NCBI GenBank assembly: GCA_963783145.1
Contig: CAWAMM010000001.1
Span: forward strand, 610,050 to 674,049
Length of the DNA: 64,000 bases
DNA from: DATGKG01 sp963783145
GTDB taxonomy: Bacteria; Desulfobacterota; Binatia; Binatales; Binataceae
Direction of reading: 5' to 3'
The translations under genes and the position numbers were made by a program. Below are positions 7,908 to 15,360 of this stretch, one piece after another. Below the pieces are notes generated by a model, which saw only the letters and a program-made list of their open reading frames with translations, made no database searches and was not told the DNA's origin. Position 1 is the first letter of the stretch; every line of letters begins with the position of its first letter.

Positions 7908-8708
7908 ATGGCGCATAACCGCATCACGCTCGAACTCGTCGGGCTGCCCATCATCGATGGGCGAATCCGCCTCTCCGATCTTCTGGGAGCTTTACAGCAA
8001 TTTCGGACGGCTCTCGGCCAAGCCGATATCGTGGCCGCTGGTGCCCGAACTGCCGACTTGCGCGTCGTTGCGCTCAGTTACTCTAGCCCTGCCCAAATCA
8101 CCGTAGAAACCGTTCCGTTTGATCAGGCCAATGATCGCTCGGAGGCGATTACGGAGACGTTTTTCGCCGCTTCGCGCCATGAAATTAGAGCACCCGAAAG
8201 CGAGAACAGCCGCCTTTTAGTCAATGCGTTTGAAAGTCTTGCTGGTATGGTGGGGAAGGGTATCGCGGCCGCACGTCTTAAGCATGGCACTCATCAAGTC
8301 GAACTGCATCAAGAATTTAAGCTTGAGGCTCAGAGAGCTATCGCGCCTCAACGTATCGTTCATGGTTCCGTGCGTGGTCGATTAGAAGCGATCAACTTTC
8401 ACGGCGGAGCGAACAACTTCTGGATTTACCCTTTCATCGGACCTCGAAAAGTTGTTTGCCGATTCCCTGAAGAACTCAGTGACAAAGCTCTAGGTTCGGT
8501 CAAGCAAAGAGCTATCGTGAAAGGTCTGCTCCACTACAAAGAAGGTGCGCGGTTTCCTCACGCAATTGATGTAACAGACCTAGATTTGTTGCCATCAGAT
8601 AGTGTACTACCAACGCTATCTCAATTGCGGGGAATTGCTCCGAATGCCACGGACGAACTACTGTCCGAGGACTTTGTTCGGCGGTTACGCGATGCCTGGC
8701 AAGAATGA
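7908..8708 (+). CDS. Unknown 266-aa cargo protein paired with a PIN gene
   Basis: Starts at ATG with GAGGAG nine bases upstream. Soluble, no signal or membrane segment. It opens ITLELVGLPIIDGRIRLSDLL and has a mixed alpha/beta pattern through RIVHGSVRGRLEAINFHG and FIGPRKVVCRFPEEL. The C-terminus is helical (TDELLSEDFVRRLRDAWQE). No family is recognised. Its last 17 bases overlap the start of the PIN-domain gene, a spacing typical of antitoxin-toxin pairs. It is far larger than usual VapB-type antitoxins. A role in controlling the PIN protein is inferred from position only. Confidence 0.65.
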   Translation: MAHNRITLELVGLPIIDGRIRLSDLLGALQQFRTALGQADIVAAGARTADLRVVALSYSSPAQITVETVPFDQANDRSEAITETFFAASRHEIRAPESENSRLLVNAFESLAGMVGKGIAAARLKHGTHQVELHQEFKLEAQRAIAPQRIVHGSVRGRLEAINFHGGANNFWIYPFIGPRKVVCRFPEELSDKALGSVKQRAIVKGLLHYKEGARFPHAIDVTDLDLLPSDSVLPTLSQLRGIAPNATDELLSEDFVRRLRDAWQE

Positions 8709-9222
8709 CACTATAGCTTGGGACACCTGCATTTTCCTGGCGTGGCTCAAAAACGAAACGCGAGCCATCGGAGAAATGGAAGGTGTCGCCCAAAGCGTCG
8801 CGGACATCGAACACAATAGAATCAACGTAATTGGATCCTCGTTGATCTATGGAGAAATTTACGAGGCCCGATTCAGCGAGGACCAAAGAAACAGTTTTCC
8901 GATTTCACCCAGCGAAGTAACGTGGACATATTACCCGCTGATGACACGGTGATGCGACTAGTCGGCGAACTTCGCGAATACTACGACAAACAAAAGCTCA
9001 TCGATCATCTGCCGCCGCTGTGTAACTCCAGATGCAATCCATCTTGCCACGGCGATCATCTACGGAGTCAAAGCGTTCTATACCTTTGATATTAATGGCA
9101 GCACAAAATGTAGGGGATTAATTCCGCTAAGCGGCAATGTCGGCGGATATAACCTTGCCATCCGAAAGCCGCCATATACTCCACCTGCCCCACCACCGCC
9201 AAAGCAACGAAATCTGTTTTGA
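8692..9222 (+). pseudogene. PIN-domain toxin-like gene with two frameshifts
   Basis: Three frames join into one PIN protein. Frame one: NDTIAWDTCIFLAWLKNE (first Asp) and VIGSSLIYGEIYEARF (conserved Glu). After a shift near 8885: DFTQRSNVDILPADDTVM and LVGELREYYDKQKLIDHLPPL. After a second shift near 9021: TPDAIHLATAIIYGVKAFYTFDING, which holds the central Asp and the last T/D position. A proline-rich tail (PPYTPPAPPPPKQRN) follows. The order and spacing fit a PIN RNase. The two indels would abolish activity if real. Confidence 0.7.
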
Positions 9223-9312
9223 GATGCTTTCGAGCTTCACTTTCCGAAGCTGACAATGGCGCATGGGAATTTTAGGAAGGCCAGATCGAAAGGTTCAGCC
9301 TCTCGCTTTTCT

Positions 9313-10098
9313 TCAGATATTCCCCGAATCTTGCCGTAGCATCTCGCGAGGCGTTGACTCCGGCAGCTTTTGCGGTGGCGAAAGATTGGGATCGAAAGGC
9401 GCCTTTCCAATGAAGCGCGGCATATTGGATTCCTTAATTTCTGATGCAGGGAAGCTATACCAATAGCGTTCCCATAGAGCGTCGACGCAACTGATGCTCA
9501 CCATATTGCCAAACGAAGTCAGTTGGTCTTTTTTGACATCGAATTCGAACAGTATCCAACCGGACGCCCCTCCATTCTCAGGGATAGGGGTCTGTGTGGT
9601 TTTAACCATTAGGTTGTCACGGTCGCGTTCGTAGCGCTCCGCTATCGAACCGCCGTTCATCAAAACGATTCCGTCTGGAATGAATGTGGGCACGCCCTGT
9701 TCGACTGACTCTTGGTTAGTCACGTAGGCTCGCCATCCTTGGCAAATGCTCGCTGCCCCGTTGTTGGTAACTTGCATCTGGAACAGTAAAAAAGTGTGGG
9801 CGGGGCGATTCGGCATTTCACGCGAAGTGGCTTCAGCAACGACGGGATTCAAAGTAAACCGTGGATGATGGAGACGCATCTCTGCGATTAACTGATCGCG
9901 TTGCTCGCTCCAAGCGAAATAACTGGCGCGAACGAATCCGCCAAGGAGGGCGAGGGGCAATATCCATCAACGCGAATATTTCCTTACCTGAGCGCCGAAG
10001 GCCGTCACCAAGGCCGTGAGCACGCTGCCTGTCACCAGCGCGACTTCGTGTGAAACGATGGCGCGCGCGAACGAAAGTAATTCTCGCCACGTGTCCAT
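9313..10098 (-). pseudogene. Two-helix membrane cargo protein with in-frame TGA
   Basis: Two adjacent frames are in phase and separated by one TGA (complement of 9967-9969). The first part, MDTWRELLSFARAIVSHEV then VTGSVLTALVTAFGAQV, gives one membrane helix. After the stop, WILPLALLGGFVRASYFAW gives a second. The rest is a soluble, beta-rich domain with HTFLLFQMQVTNNG, FIPDGIVLMNGG and GGASGWILFEFDVKK. Continuity of the topology argues for one gene with a nonsense change. Function unknown. It is the only cargo gene read leftward. Confidence 0.55.
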
Positions 10099-10177
10099 GC
10101 AGCGGACCCCCGCGATAGAGTAGTCGTTTCCTTGCATCCCTGAAAACACAAGGAAATACTCGCCTTCGCGGAGGCTA

Positions 10178-10200
10178 GTGTCAACATCCTACTAGTCCCC
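10178..10200 (-). repeat. Right terminal inverted repeat
   Basis: Inverted partner of 6466-6488, ending CTAGTCCCC and followed directly by CAGGAGTT. Confidence 0.9.
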
Positions 10201-10208
10201 CAGGAGTT
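10201..10208. repeat. Right target-site duplication (8 bp)
   Basis: CAGGAGTT, identical to 6458-6465. Confidence 0.9.
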
Positions 10209-10260
10209 CAGGAGGACGAACATCGAAGCGGGCCGGAATCGTTGGCCTTTTAACCTAAAA

Positions 10261-10276
10261 CTGAACGATCGTTCAG
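10261..10276. promoter_or_regulatory. Perfect 16-bp palindrome, TetR-type operator candidate
   Basis: CTGAACGATCGTTCAG is a perfect palindrome in an AT-rich setting between the transposon and the 3' end of the PaaK-like gene. Palindromes of this form are common TetR-family operators. No regulator or promoter-proximal gene start is next to it now. The transposon insertion 53 bp to its left may have separated it from its target. Confidence 0.45.
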
Positions 10277-10313
10277 GGCAAAGTTGAAGCCGATTGACCG
10301 CCGGAAGCGGCCG

Positions 10314-11585
10314 CTAACTCGACGGTGCGAGGCGCGATATCGCCAGCATGAACTTGCGCCCCGAGGTCCGCGGGATCTCGGCGAATTGCTCGAAGCTTAA
10401 GGCGATGTCGGTCCCGACGAGCTTCGAGAACGCCGCGTGAAAATGTTCCCTGGCCTCGGGCGTGAGGGGAGCATCAGCCGCAAAGTTCAGCGTATAGCGA
10501 TCCAGCGTGTCCTGGATGATTTGGAATTGGCGAAAGAGGCGGCTGTCGCGCAGCACCTCGACGAAAGTCCATGGCGAGAGCAGCCGGCCATCGGCAAGGC
10601 GAAACAGGTTGAGCCCGCGTCCGATGACCCGCTCGATAGTCGGCAGCGTACGCCCGCATCGACATCCACCGCGCGAGGCGATCGTGTAGTCGCCGATTTG
10701 GTACCGCACCAGCGGCATGAGGTGGTTCTCCAGCGTCGTCACCACCACCCGGCCCATCTCGCCGGGCCTCACCGGATGCCCATCATCATCGAGGATTTCC
10801 ACCATCATGTGCTCGGCGTTGACATGATAACTCCCAGTCGGGCATTGCCACGCGATAAAGCCCTCGGTGGTGCCGTAACCATCGGCGATGTCCACGCCCA
10901 GCAGATTCCTCACCCGCTGGCGCACCGAATCCTCCAGGACTTCGGATCCGGTGAAGATTTTTCGCAGCGACGGGAGTTTGCGGCCTTCCCGCTCCAGCAC
11001 GTTAAGAACTTCCACCAGGTATTCCGGGTAAGCATAGAGATGGCGCGGATCGATGGCACAGACCCGGTTGGCGAGGTCCTCGAAATCGGTCGACGGATGG
11101 ATGAAGCGGGTCCGCAAAATTACCCGGCTCTGAACCAGTGCGGCGTCGCCTTGCTCCATGTAGGGGCCATGAAAAAGGAGCCATACATTGCGCCGCGCCG
11201 GGTTCCATCCGTTCTCGATCAGATAGCGCGCCCGCGTGGCAAAGCGGCCAATCTGATGTGACCGGTCGAACAGAAACTCGGCCGGCATCCCGCTCGACCC
11301 GGACGATCTTCCCGAGGTGAATTCCGCCGGATGATGCAGCGAGCGCACCGACTGGTTGAGCGCGCGAATGTCGGTGCGGCCAAGGCGCGGCAGCCTGGCG
11401 AAGTCTTCCACCCGCGGCGATACGCCGAAGCGTTCCGCATAAAACGGAATCTTCGCCGCCGCGGCGAGGGTCTGCTTTAGCGCCTCATGCTGATTGCGCC
11501 GCAGCGTCTCCACATCCCAATACTGCGAGCGCCGCAGCGCGAGGTAGCGCGGCGCAGCGCCCGCCAAAACCGACCAGAGTGACAC
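10314..11585 (-). CDS. PaaK/CapK-like adenylate-forming ligase
   Basis: 423 residues from a GTG start eight bases after the upstream LLM gene. SGRSSGSSGMP is the nucleotide-binding loop of phenylacetate-CoA ligase-like enzymes. FTGSEVL, DGYGTTEGFIAWQC and LVRYQIGDYT match the adenylate-binding and hinge regions of the family. RGGCRCGRTLPTIERVIGR is the Cys-containing segment common in PaaK relatives. It likely activates a carboxylic acid to an acyl-adenylate or CoA ester. The substrate is not evident. It probably shares a transcript with the LLM oxidoreductase. Confidence 0.85.
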   Translation of the reverse strand: MSLWSVLAGAAPRYLALRRSQYWDVETLRRNQHEALKQTLAAAAKIPFYAERFGVSPRVEDFARLPRLGRTDIRALNQSVRSLHHPAEFTSGRSSGSSGMPAEFLFDRSHQIGRFATRARYLIENGWNPARRNVWLLFHGPYMEQGDAALVQSRVILRTRFIHPSTDFEDLANRVCAIDPRHLYAYPEYLVEVLNVLEREGRKLPSLRKIFTGSEVLEDSVRQRVRNLLGVDIADGYGTTEGFIAWQCPTGSYHVNAEHMMVEILDDDGHPVRPGEMGRVVVTTLENHLMPLVRYQIGDYTIASRGGCRCGRTLPTIERVIGRGLNLFRLADGRLLSPWTFVEVLRDSRLFRQFQIIQDTLDRYTLNFAADAPLTPEAREHFHAAFSKLVGTDIALSFEQFAEIPRTSGRKFMLAISRLAPSS

Positions 11586-11592
11586 GCTCGCG

Positions 11593-12615
11593 CTATGCGC
11601 AGGCCTCCGCCAGCACCCGCACCGTGTCGATGGAGCTCGTTCCGATGAGCATCGTTTTCACCGGCGAGGCTTTCCATGCCTTCAGGCGCTCGATGATGCG
11701 CTCCTTGGGCCCGACCAGCGCCACCTCATCGATGAGCTTGTCGGGAATCGCCGCCATCGCTTCGTTCTTCTTGCCGCCGAGGAAGAGATCCTGAATCTCC
11801 TTCGCTTCGGCCGGATAGCCGAGGCGAGTGGCATAGTCGTTGTAGAAATTCTTGCTCCGTGCGCCCATCCCGCCGATGTAGAGCGCCATGTTCGCCTTCA
11901 CCGGCATGCGACACTTCTCGACATCGGGGCCCATCACGCAGGTGACGAACGGCGCGACGTCAAACTGATCGGCGGTCTTGTGGCCCTTCGCGAGGCCGGC
12001 CTTCACCGCATCGCCGATGACGTTGTATTTCTCGGGGCTCATCCAAATCGGCAGGACGCCATCGGTGATTTCCGCCGCCAGCTCGAGGCCCTTGGGACTG
12101 ATCGATGCGCTGTAGATCTTCATGTCCTTGCGCCCGTGCAGGATGCTCTTGAGCGGCTTGCCGAGCCCGGTCGATCCGGGGCCGGTGTAGGGGACATCGA
12201 ACTCCTTGCCGTGCAGCTCGACCGGCTTTTCGCGCGCGAGAATCATTTTCACGATTTCGACATACTCGCGGGTGCGCTGCAGCGGCTTGCCGTATGGCAT
12301 CCCATGCCATCCCTCGGCGACTTGCGGTCCCGAGGGTCCGATGCCGAGGATGAAGCGGCCGCCCGAGAGCCCGTCGAGGGTCATCGCGGTCATCGCGGTC
12401 ATTGCGGGCGAGCGCCCAGGCATCTGCATGATGCCGGCGCCGAGTTTGATTTTTTTGGTTAGCGCACCGATCCACGCCAGCGGGGTGATGACGTCGGAGC
12501 CGTACGCCTCGCCGGTCCAGATCGAATCGAAGCCGCACTTTTCCGCTTCGAGGATGAGTTCCATCGGCAATCCCATCTGGGCGCCGGAATATCCCGCAAT
12601 CAGTCCGAGTTTCAT
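11593..12615 (-). CDS. LLM-class (F420/flavin-dependent) oxidoreductase
   Basis: 340 residues, start ATG with AGGAG at good spacing. It opens MKLGLIAGYSG, then FDSIWTGEAYGSDVITPLAWIGA and GRFILGIGPSGPQVAEGWHG. These are hallmark stretches of luciferase-like TIM-barrel oxidoreductases; the GGRFxLGxGxSGP motif is typical of F420-dependent actinobacterial and related members. It likely reduces or oxidises a lipid-type or CoA-linked substrate. Adjacency to the ligase-like gene suggests a shared pathway. The coenzyme (F420 or FMN) is inferred from family resemblance. Confidence 0.88.
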   Translation of the reverse strand: MKLGLIAGYSGAQMGLPMELILEAEKCGFDSIWTGEAYGSDVITPLAWIGALTKKIKLGAGIMQMPGRSPAMTAMTAMTLDGLSGGRFILGIGPSGPQVAEGWHGMPYGKPLQRTREYVEIVKMILAREKPVELHGKEFDVPYTGPGSTGLGKPLKSILHGRKDMKIYSASISPKGLELAAEITDGVLPIWMSPEKYNVIGDAVKAGLAKGHKTADQFDVAPFVTCVMGPDVEKCRMPVKANMALYIGGMGARSKNFYNDYATRLGYPAEAKEIQDLFLGGKKNEAMAAIPDKLIDEVALVGPKERIIERLKAWKASPVKTMLIGTSSIDTVRVLAEACA

Positions 12616-12663
12616 TAGTTGGCTCCTGGCCGCAGATCATGCGGCGAAAAATGTTCGAGAGAA

Positions 12664-12696
12664 AATGAAAAGCCCCACGGAGAACTCCGCGGGGCT
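12664..12696 (-). terminator. Rho-independent terminator of rplU-rpmA
   Basis: On the minus strand AGCCCCGCGGAG and CTCCGTGGGGCT form a 12-bp stem (one G-U pair) with a two-base loop, followed by TTTTCATTTTC. It lies just past the rpmA stop codon and before the LLM gene, so it separates the two transcripts. Confidence 0.85.
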
Positions 12697-12727
12697 GATG
12701 ATGCTTAGCCTGATGCGAGACGTCTGA

Positions 12728-13012
12728 TTACGCGCTCGCCCCCTCGGATGCGGTCTCCGCGCTCGGTTCGATCCTGACGCGCCGCTTCACGTTGTTGAAC
12801 GTTTCGTACTTAACCACGCCATCGATGCGCGCGTAAAGCGTATAGTCGCGGCCCATTCCGACGTTGCGGCCCGGATGCACCTTGGTGCCGCACTGGCGGA
12901 CCAGGATATTGCCCGCTTTGACGGTCTGGCCGGCGTAAATTTTGATGCCGCGATGTTGCCCTGGGCTGTCGCGGCCGTTGCGCGTTGAACCTTGTCCTTT
13001 CTTATGCGCCAC
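12728..13012 (-). CDS. rpmA: 50S ribosomal protein L27
   Basis: 94 residues opening MAHKKGQGSTRNGRDSPGQ, then GIKIYAGQTVKAGNILVRQ and GTKVHPGRNVGMGRDYTLYA. These are diagnostic of L27, whose N-terminal tail reaches the peptidyl transferase centre. It lacks the cleavable N-terminal extension of Firmicutes. A good SD (GGAGTCTCC complement region at 13016-13024) precedes it. It is the second gene of the usual rplU-rpmA operon, 50 bases after L21. Confidence 0.97.
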   Translation of the reverse strand: MAHKKGQGSTRNGRDSPGQHRGIKIYAGQTVKAGNILVRQCGTKVHPGRNVGMGRDYTLYARIDGVVKYETFNNVKRRVRIEPSAETASEGASA

Positions 13013-13062
13013 GGGGAGTCTCCTATGGATAGCGGCTTAACGTGCCGCGCGAAGGTAACGGG

Positions 13063-13377
13063 CTATGCGCCCGCCGAAATCTCTTCGATCTTGAGTACCG
13101 TCAATTCCTGCCGATGACCGCGCTTGCGGCGATAGTTCTTGCGCCGCTTCTTCTTGAACACGATCACCTTGGTGCCGCGAGGCTGTAGGACGATTTTCGC
13201 ATTTACCGCCGCGCCTTCGACCAATGGGCGTCCGACGACGGGGCTTTCGCCGCCGATCGCGAGGACGTCGGTAAGCGAGATTTGCGCGCCGACCTCGCCC
13301 TCGAGGCGCTCGACGGTAATTTGGTCGCCGGTGGCGACGCGGTACTGTTTTCCGCCAGTCTTTATAATTGCAAACAT
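13063..13377 (-). CDS. rplU: 50S ribosomal protein L21
   Basis: Starts MFAIIKTGGKQYRVATGDQ and ends with a basic region, KVIVFKKKRRKNYRRKRGHRQ, the L21 signature for 23S rRNA contact. The ATG at 13377 is chosen because L21 conventionally begins M(Y/F)A; a GTG/ATG six codons upstream is less likely. First gene of the L21-L27 operon. Confidence 0.97.
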   Translation of the reverse strand: MFAIIKTGGKQYRVATGDQITVERLEGEVGAQISLTDVLAIGGESPVVGRPLVEGAAVNAKIVLQPRGTKVIVFKKKRRKNYRRKRGHRQELTVLKIEEISAGA

Positions 13378-13395
13378 GATTGAATCGGAACCCAT

Positions 13396-13786
13396 TTAAT
13401 TATCGGTCCGAGCTGGCCCTGTCAACGTGGCCCGCGCCGGCTAGTGACACAATTCGCCCCGAGGGATTGAATTCGTGTGGCCGAATTTAATGCACGAAGC
13501 GCGAGCGGACGAGCCGCGCCGCATCCGAGGCTCGGGTCCGGCAGCTCTCGCAAAGTTGCAGGGGGCCGGTGCAACGCCGCTCCTCACATTTGGTGCATGG
13601 ATGCAAAACGTGAGAGTGCCCGAAAGGTTCGAAGAGAGACGGCCGTGGTGAGGACTGGGGCTTTCTGCTGACTCGCATGTAGTGCAGCGTATCACGCTGG
13701 GCCGGTTCGTCGATTCGGCCGACTGTTGGTGTCAGCGTGATTCAGATAGCGGGAGTGACTCCGGGTTGGAGTTCCAGGCGCGATCC
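13396..13786. other. Intergenic region upstream of rplU
   Basis: About 390 bases. It should hold the rplU-rpmA promoter. A 63-codon minus-strand frame (13487-13678) contains CTKCEERRCTGPLQLCESC, a possible zinc ribbon. It overlaps other frames and has no clear start signal, so I do not call it a gene. A hairpin (listed separately) lies at the right end. Confidence 0.4.
13692..13740 (-). terminator. Long imperfect hairpin downstream of the DUF29 gene
   Basis: TCACGCTG and CAGCGTGA form the outer arms and GGCCG with CGGCC an inner stem. It sits 47 bases past the stop of the minus-strand DUF29 gene. There is no T-tract, so a role as terminator or RNA-stability element is tentative. Confidence 0.35.
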
Positions 13787-14290
13787 CTAGTGTCGGCGAC
13801 CGTTCGCGGATGGTGCACGCGCGGGAAAGAAATCGAGATCAATCACTTGCTCCGTAGTCCACGGACACTTATTAGGCAGCTGGCGTTCATCGAGAGACAT
13901 ATGCAGTGCGGCCTCTTTGCGCGCGCCTGCGTAAGCTTTATCCACAAATCCCGAGATCTTCTTCCGAAGACTTCGTGAATCATCGAGGATGAAAGCGATC
14001 CGGTTCCGATGCTCAGTCGCCGACACCTTCCATCCGCATGACCGGCGTTTCAATTCATTGTCGCCCGGTTGAAATTGAAGCTTTAGCAGATGTTGAAGGA
14101 CGACCCGCAGATCGCTCACCAAGTCCGCGGTAACTTGCGTGTACATCTCGTCGAGTTGCTCCGCGAGGTCCCCCCAATCTATCGCGCGGGGTTTGTGAAG
14201 CCGCAGAGCCTTGGCTTGATCGAGGACCCACGCGGGGAAGTCCTCCTCGCGAGACAGTTTTCCTTGTTCAGTTCGTGCCAGCATACGCAA
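13787..14290 (-). CDS. DUF29-family protein
   Basis: 167 residues. EEDFPAWVLDQAKALRLHKP, IDWGDLAEQLDEM and RVVLQHLLKLQFQPGD match the all-helical DUF29 pattern, followed by NRIAFILDDSRSLRKK and AYAGARKEAA. DUF29 proteins are frequent in cyanobacteria and soil bacteria, often in large paralogous sets; their role is unknown. The start could be the first or third Met. No operon partner is evident. Confidence 0.8.
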   Translation of the reverse strand: MRMLARTEQGKLSREEDFPAWVLDQAKALRLHKPRAIDWGDLAEQLDEMYTQVTADLVSDLRVVLQHLLKLQFQPGDNELKRRSCGWKVSATEHRNRIAFILDDSRSLRKKISGFVDKAYAGARKEAALHMSLDERQLPNKCPWTTEQVIDLDFFPARAPSANGRRH

Positions 14291-14356
14291 ATTCCAAAAG
14301 CCGGAAAATTACTGCGGCCACCATCTTAACGAAACCGCGCGAAGGCCGCTATTGAT

Positions 14357-14450
14357 GCGTCGCGGGCGAGGAGGGCGGCACTCAGCAGAATCGAAAATTT
14401 CGGGGCCGGTCTTACCCTGCCCGATGAGGGCGAGAACCTCGGCCTCGCGA
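14357..14450 (-). pseudogene. Remnant of a LuxR-gene 3' end
   Basis: The first 23 bases (14357-14379) are identical to 15368-15390 inside the downstream-facing LuxR gene. A second block (14402-14450) closely matches 15484-15532. On the minus strand it reads EVLALIGQGKTGPEI, the start of the LuxR helix-turn-helix, then jumps to the gene's last codons. So it is a duplicated 3' end with an internal deletion of about 85 bases. It flanks the HigBA-like pair on the other side from the intact LuxR gene. Confidence 0.75.
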
Positions 14451-14460
14451 GATGGCCGTG

Positions 14461-14988
14461 TCAACGTGGCGTGCGGGTCCCATGATTCCGGCTCTTCCGC
14501 CCGCGCGCAATGAGCGCCCCGTCCGTGGCTGTCGCGATGGACCGCCGTTTCGCCCCGTTACCATGGATGAGCGGGCGCCCGTTAGTCGGTTTGGACGAGC
14601 CGGTAGCCGCGGTCAGAGAACTTGTGGCAAGAACGAGCTCCTCCCGCGCTTCGCGCTGGTAGCGAGCCACAACATCCTCTTGCGGCTCGACCACAATTCG
14701 CAGTTGCGCATCGAGGGCTTCGGCGATTCGCAACAGCGTCCGGTACGTCCATGCCGAATAGCCGGCTTTCTCGATCCGCGAGACTGCGGACTGCTTCATC
14801 CTGGCCGCACGCGCCAGATCGATCTGCCGGAACCCCCGGCGCTCGCGAAGTTCCAGAATCTGCTGCGCGACCTCCTCCTGGCCACGTGCCCGAAAGAAGC
14901 GCCGGCGAAAAGCAGGGTTAGCCAGCTGCTTCGCGAGGCGCGTCTTAATCCCGACCCGCGAGAGGTCCGAGGTTGCGGTCTTTTTCAT
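14461..14988 (-). CDS. XRE-family antitoxin (HigA-like)
   Basis: 175 residues. The HTH lies at about 45-95: ILELRERRGFRQIDLARAA, MKQSAVSRIEKAGYSAWTYRTLLRIAEALDAQL. The N-terminus (about 1-40) matches antitoxins of Gp49/HigB-type toxins. The C-terminal 55 residues are basic and low in complexity, longer than usual for the family, and may be an extension into unselected sequence. Its start overlaps the toxin gene by 44 bases, giving toxin-first order. It should bind the toxin and repress the pair. Confidence 0.8.
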   Translation of the reverse strand: MKKTATSDLSRVGIKTRLAKQLANPAFRRRFFRARGQEEVAQQILELRERRGFRQIDLARAARMKQSAVSRIEKAGYSAWTYRTLLRIAEALDAQLRIVVEPQEDVVARYQREAREELVLATSSLTAATGSSKPTNGRPLIHGNGAKRRSIATATDGALIARGRKSRNHGTRTPR

Positions 14989-15295
14989 CTGCTTCGATTT
15001 TCCTGCGCAACGTTTTCGCCAGGTCTATATCCCGGCGGTCGAGCTTCGATTGCTTCTTGTTCACCGAGTGGACAAACAGGATTTCACGATTTTTTCTGAA
15101 GTAAAACAGCAGCCGCGTCGAGCCGGTGCCGCGAAGTTCGAATATCCCATCCTCGACGGGGGCCGAGATGGGCCGCCGGCAAAGATTTCCCCGCTCCGCG
15201 AGCAGGTCGAGCCGAATTTCAAGTGAATCGATATCGTTGGGGGTGGAATTCAGCACCCGGTCGACCGTCTCTCGATATTGCAACAAGTGCCACAT
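14945..15295 (-). CDS. Gp49/HigB-like toxin (DUF891)
   Basis: ATG at 15295 (MWHLLQYRETVDRVLN) gives 116 residues. DGIFELRGTGSTRLLFYF, NREILFVHSVNKKQSKL and DIDLAKTLRRKIEAD are the core of RelE-superfamily HigB/Gp49-like mRNA interferases: two strands with conserved Arg, then the KK..K helix. A GTG four codons upstream is a possible start. Together with the XRE gene it forms a HigBA-type module. The module sits between the LuxR gene and the remnant of its 3' end. Confidence 0.8.
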   Translation of the reverse strand: MWHLLQYRETVDRVLNSTPNDIDSLEIRLDLLAERGNLCRRPISAPVEDGIFELRGTGSTRLLFYFRKNREILFVHSVNKKQSKLDRRDIDLAKTLRRKIEADEKDRNLGPLAGRD

Positions 15296-15360
15296 CAGAC
15301 GTATCACAATTTTGTTCAGCGACCAAGCTCGCTTAACGAATTTGTTATATCGCGAGGCTG

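Larger units (their letters stand above)
6466..10200 (+). mobile_element. IS1595-family transposon with passenger genes
   Basis: A 3,735-bp element bounded by 23-bp terminal inverted repeats that agree at 22 positions and start with GGGG. It is flanked by an exact 8-bp direct repeat. It carries an ISXO2/IS1595-type transposase at the left, then four cargo frames: a 55-aa ORF, a 266-aa unknown protein, a PIN-domain gene overlapping it, and an inverted gene for a membrane protein. The precise target duplication shows this is the transposed unit. Transposase, PIN gene and membrane gene each carry at least one frameshift or stop, so the copy may no longer move unless these are sequence errors. 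Confidence 0.9.

Noticed and set aside
13487..13678. Zinc-ribbon-like minus-strand small ORF
   Set aside because: The Cys pattern is suggestive but there is no start signal, and other frames overlap it with equal coding appearance.
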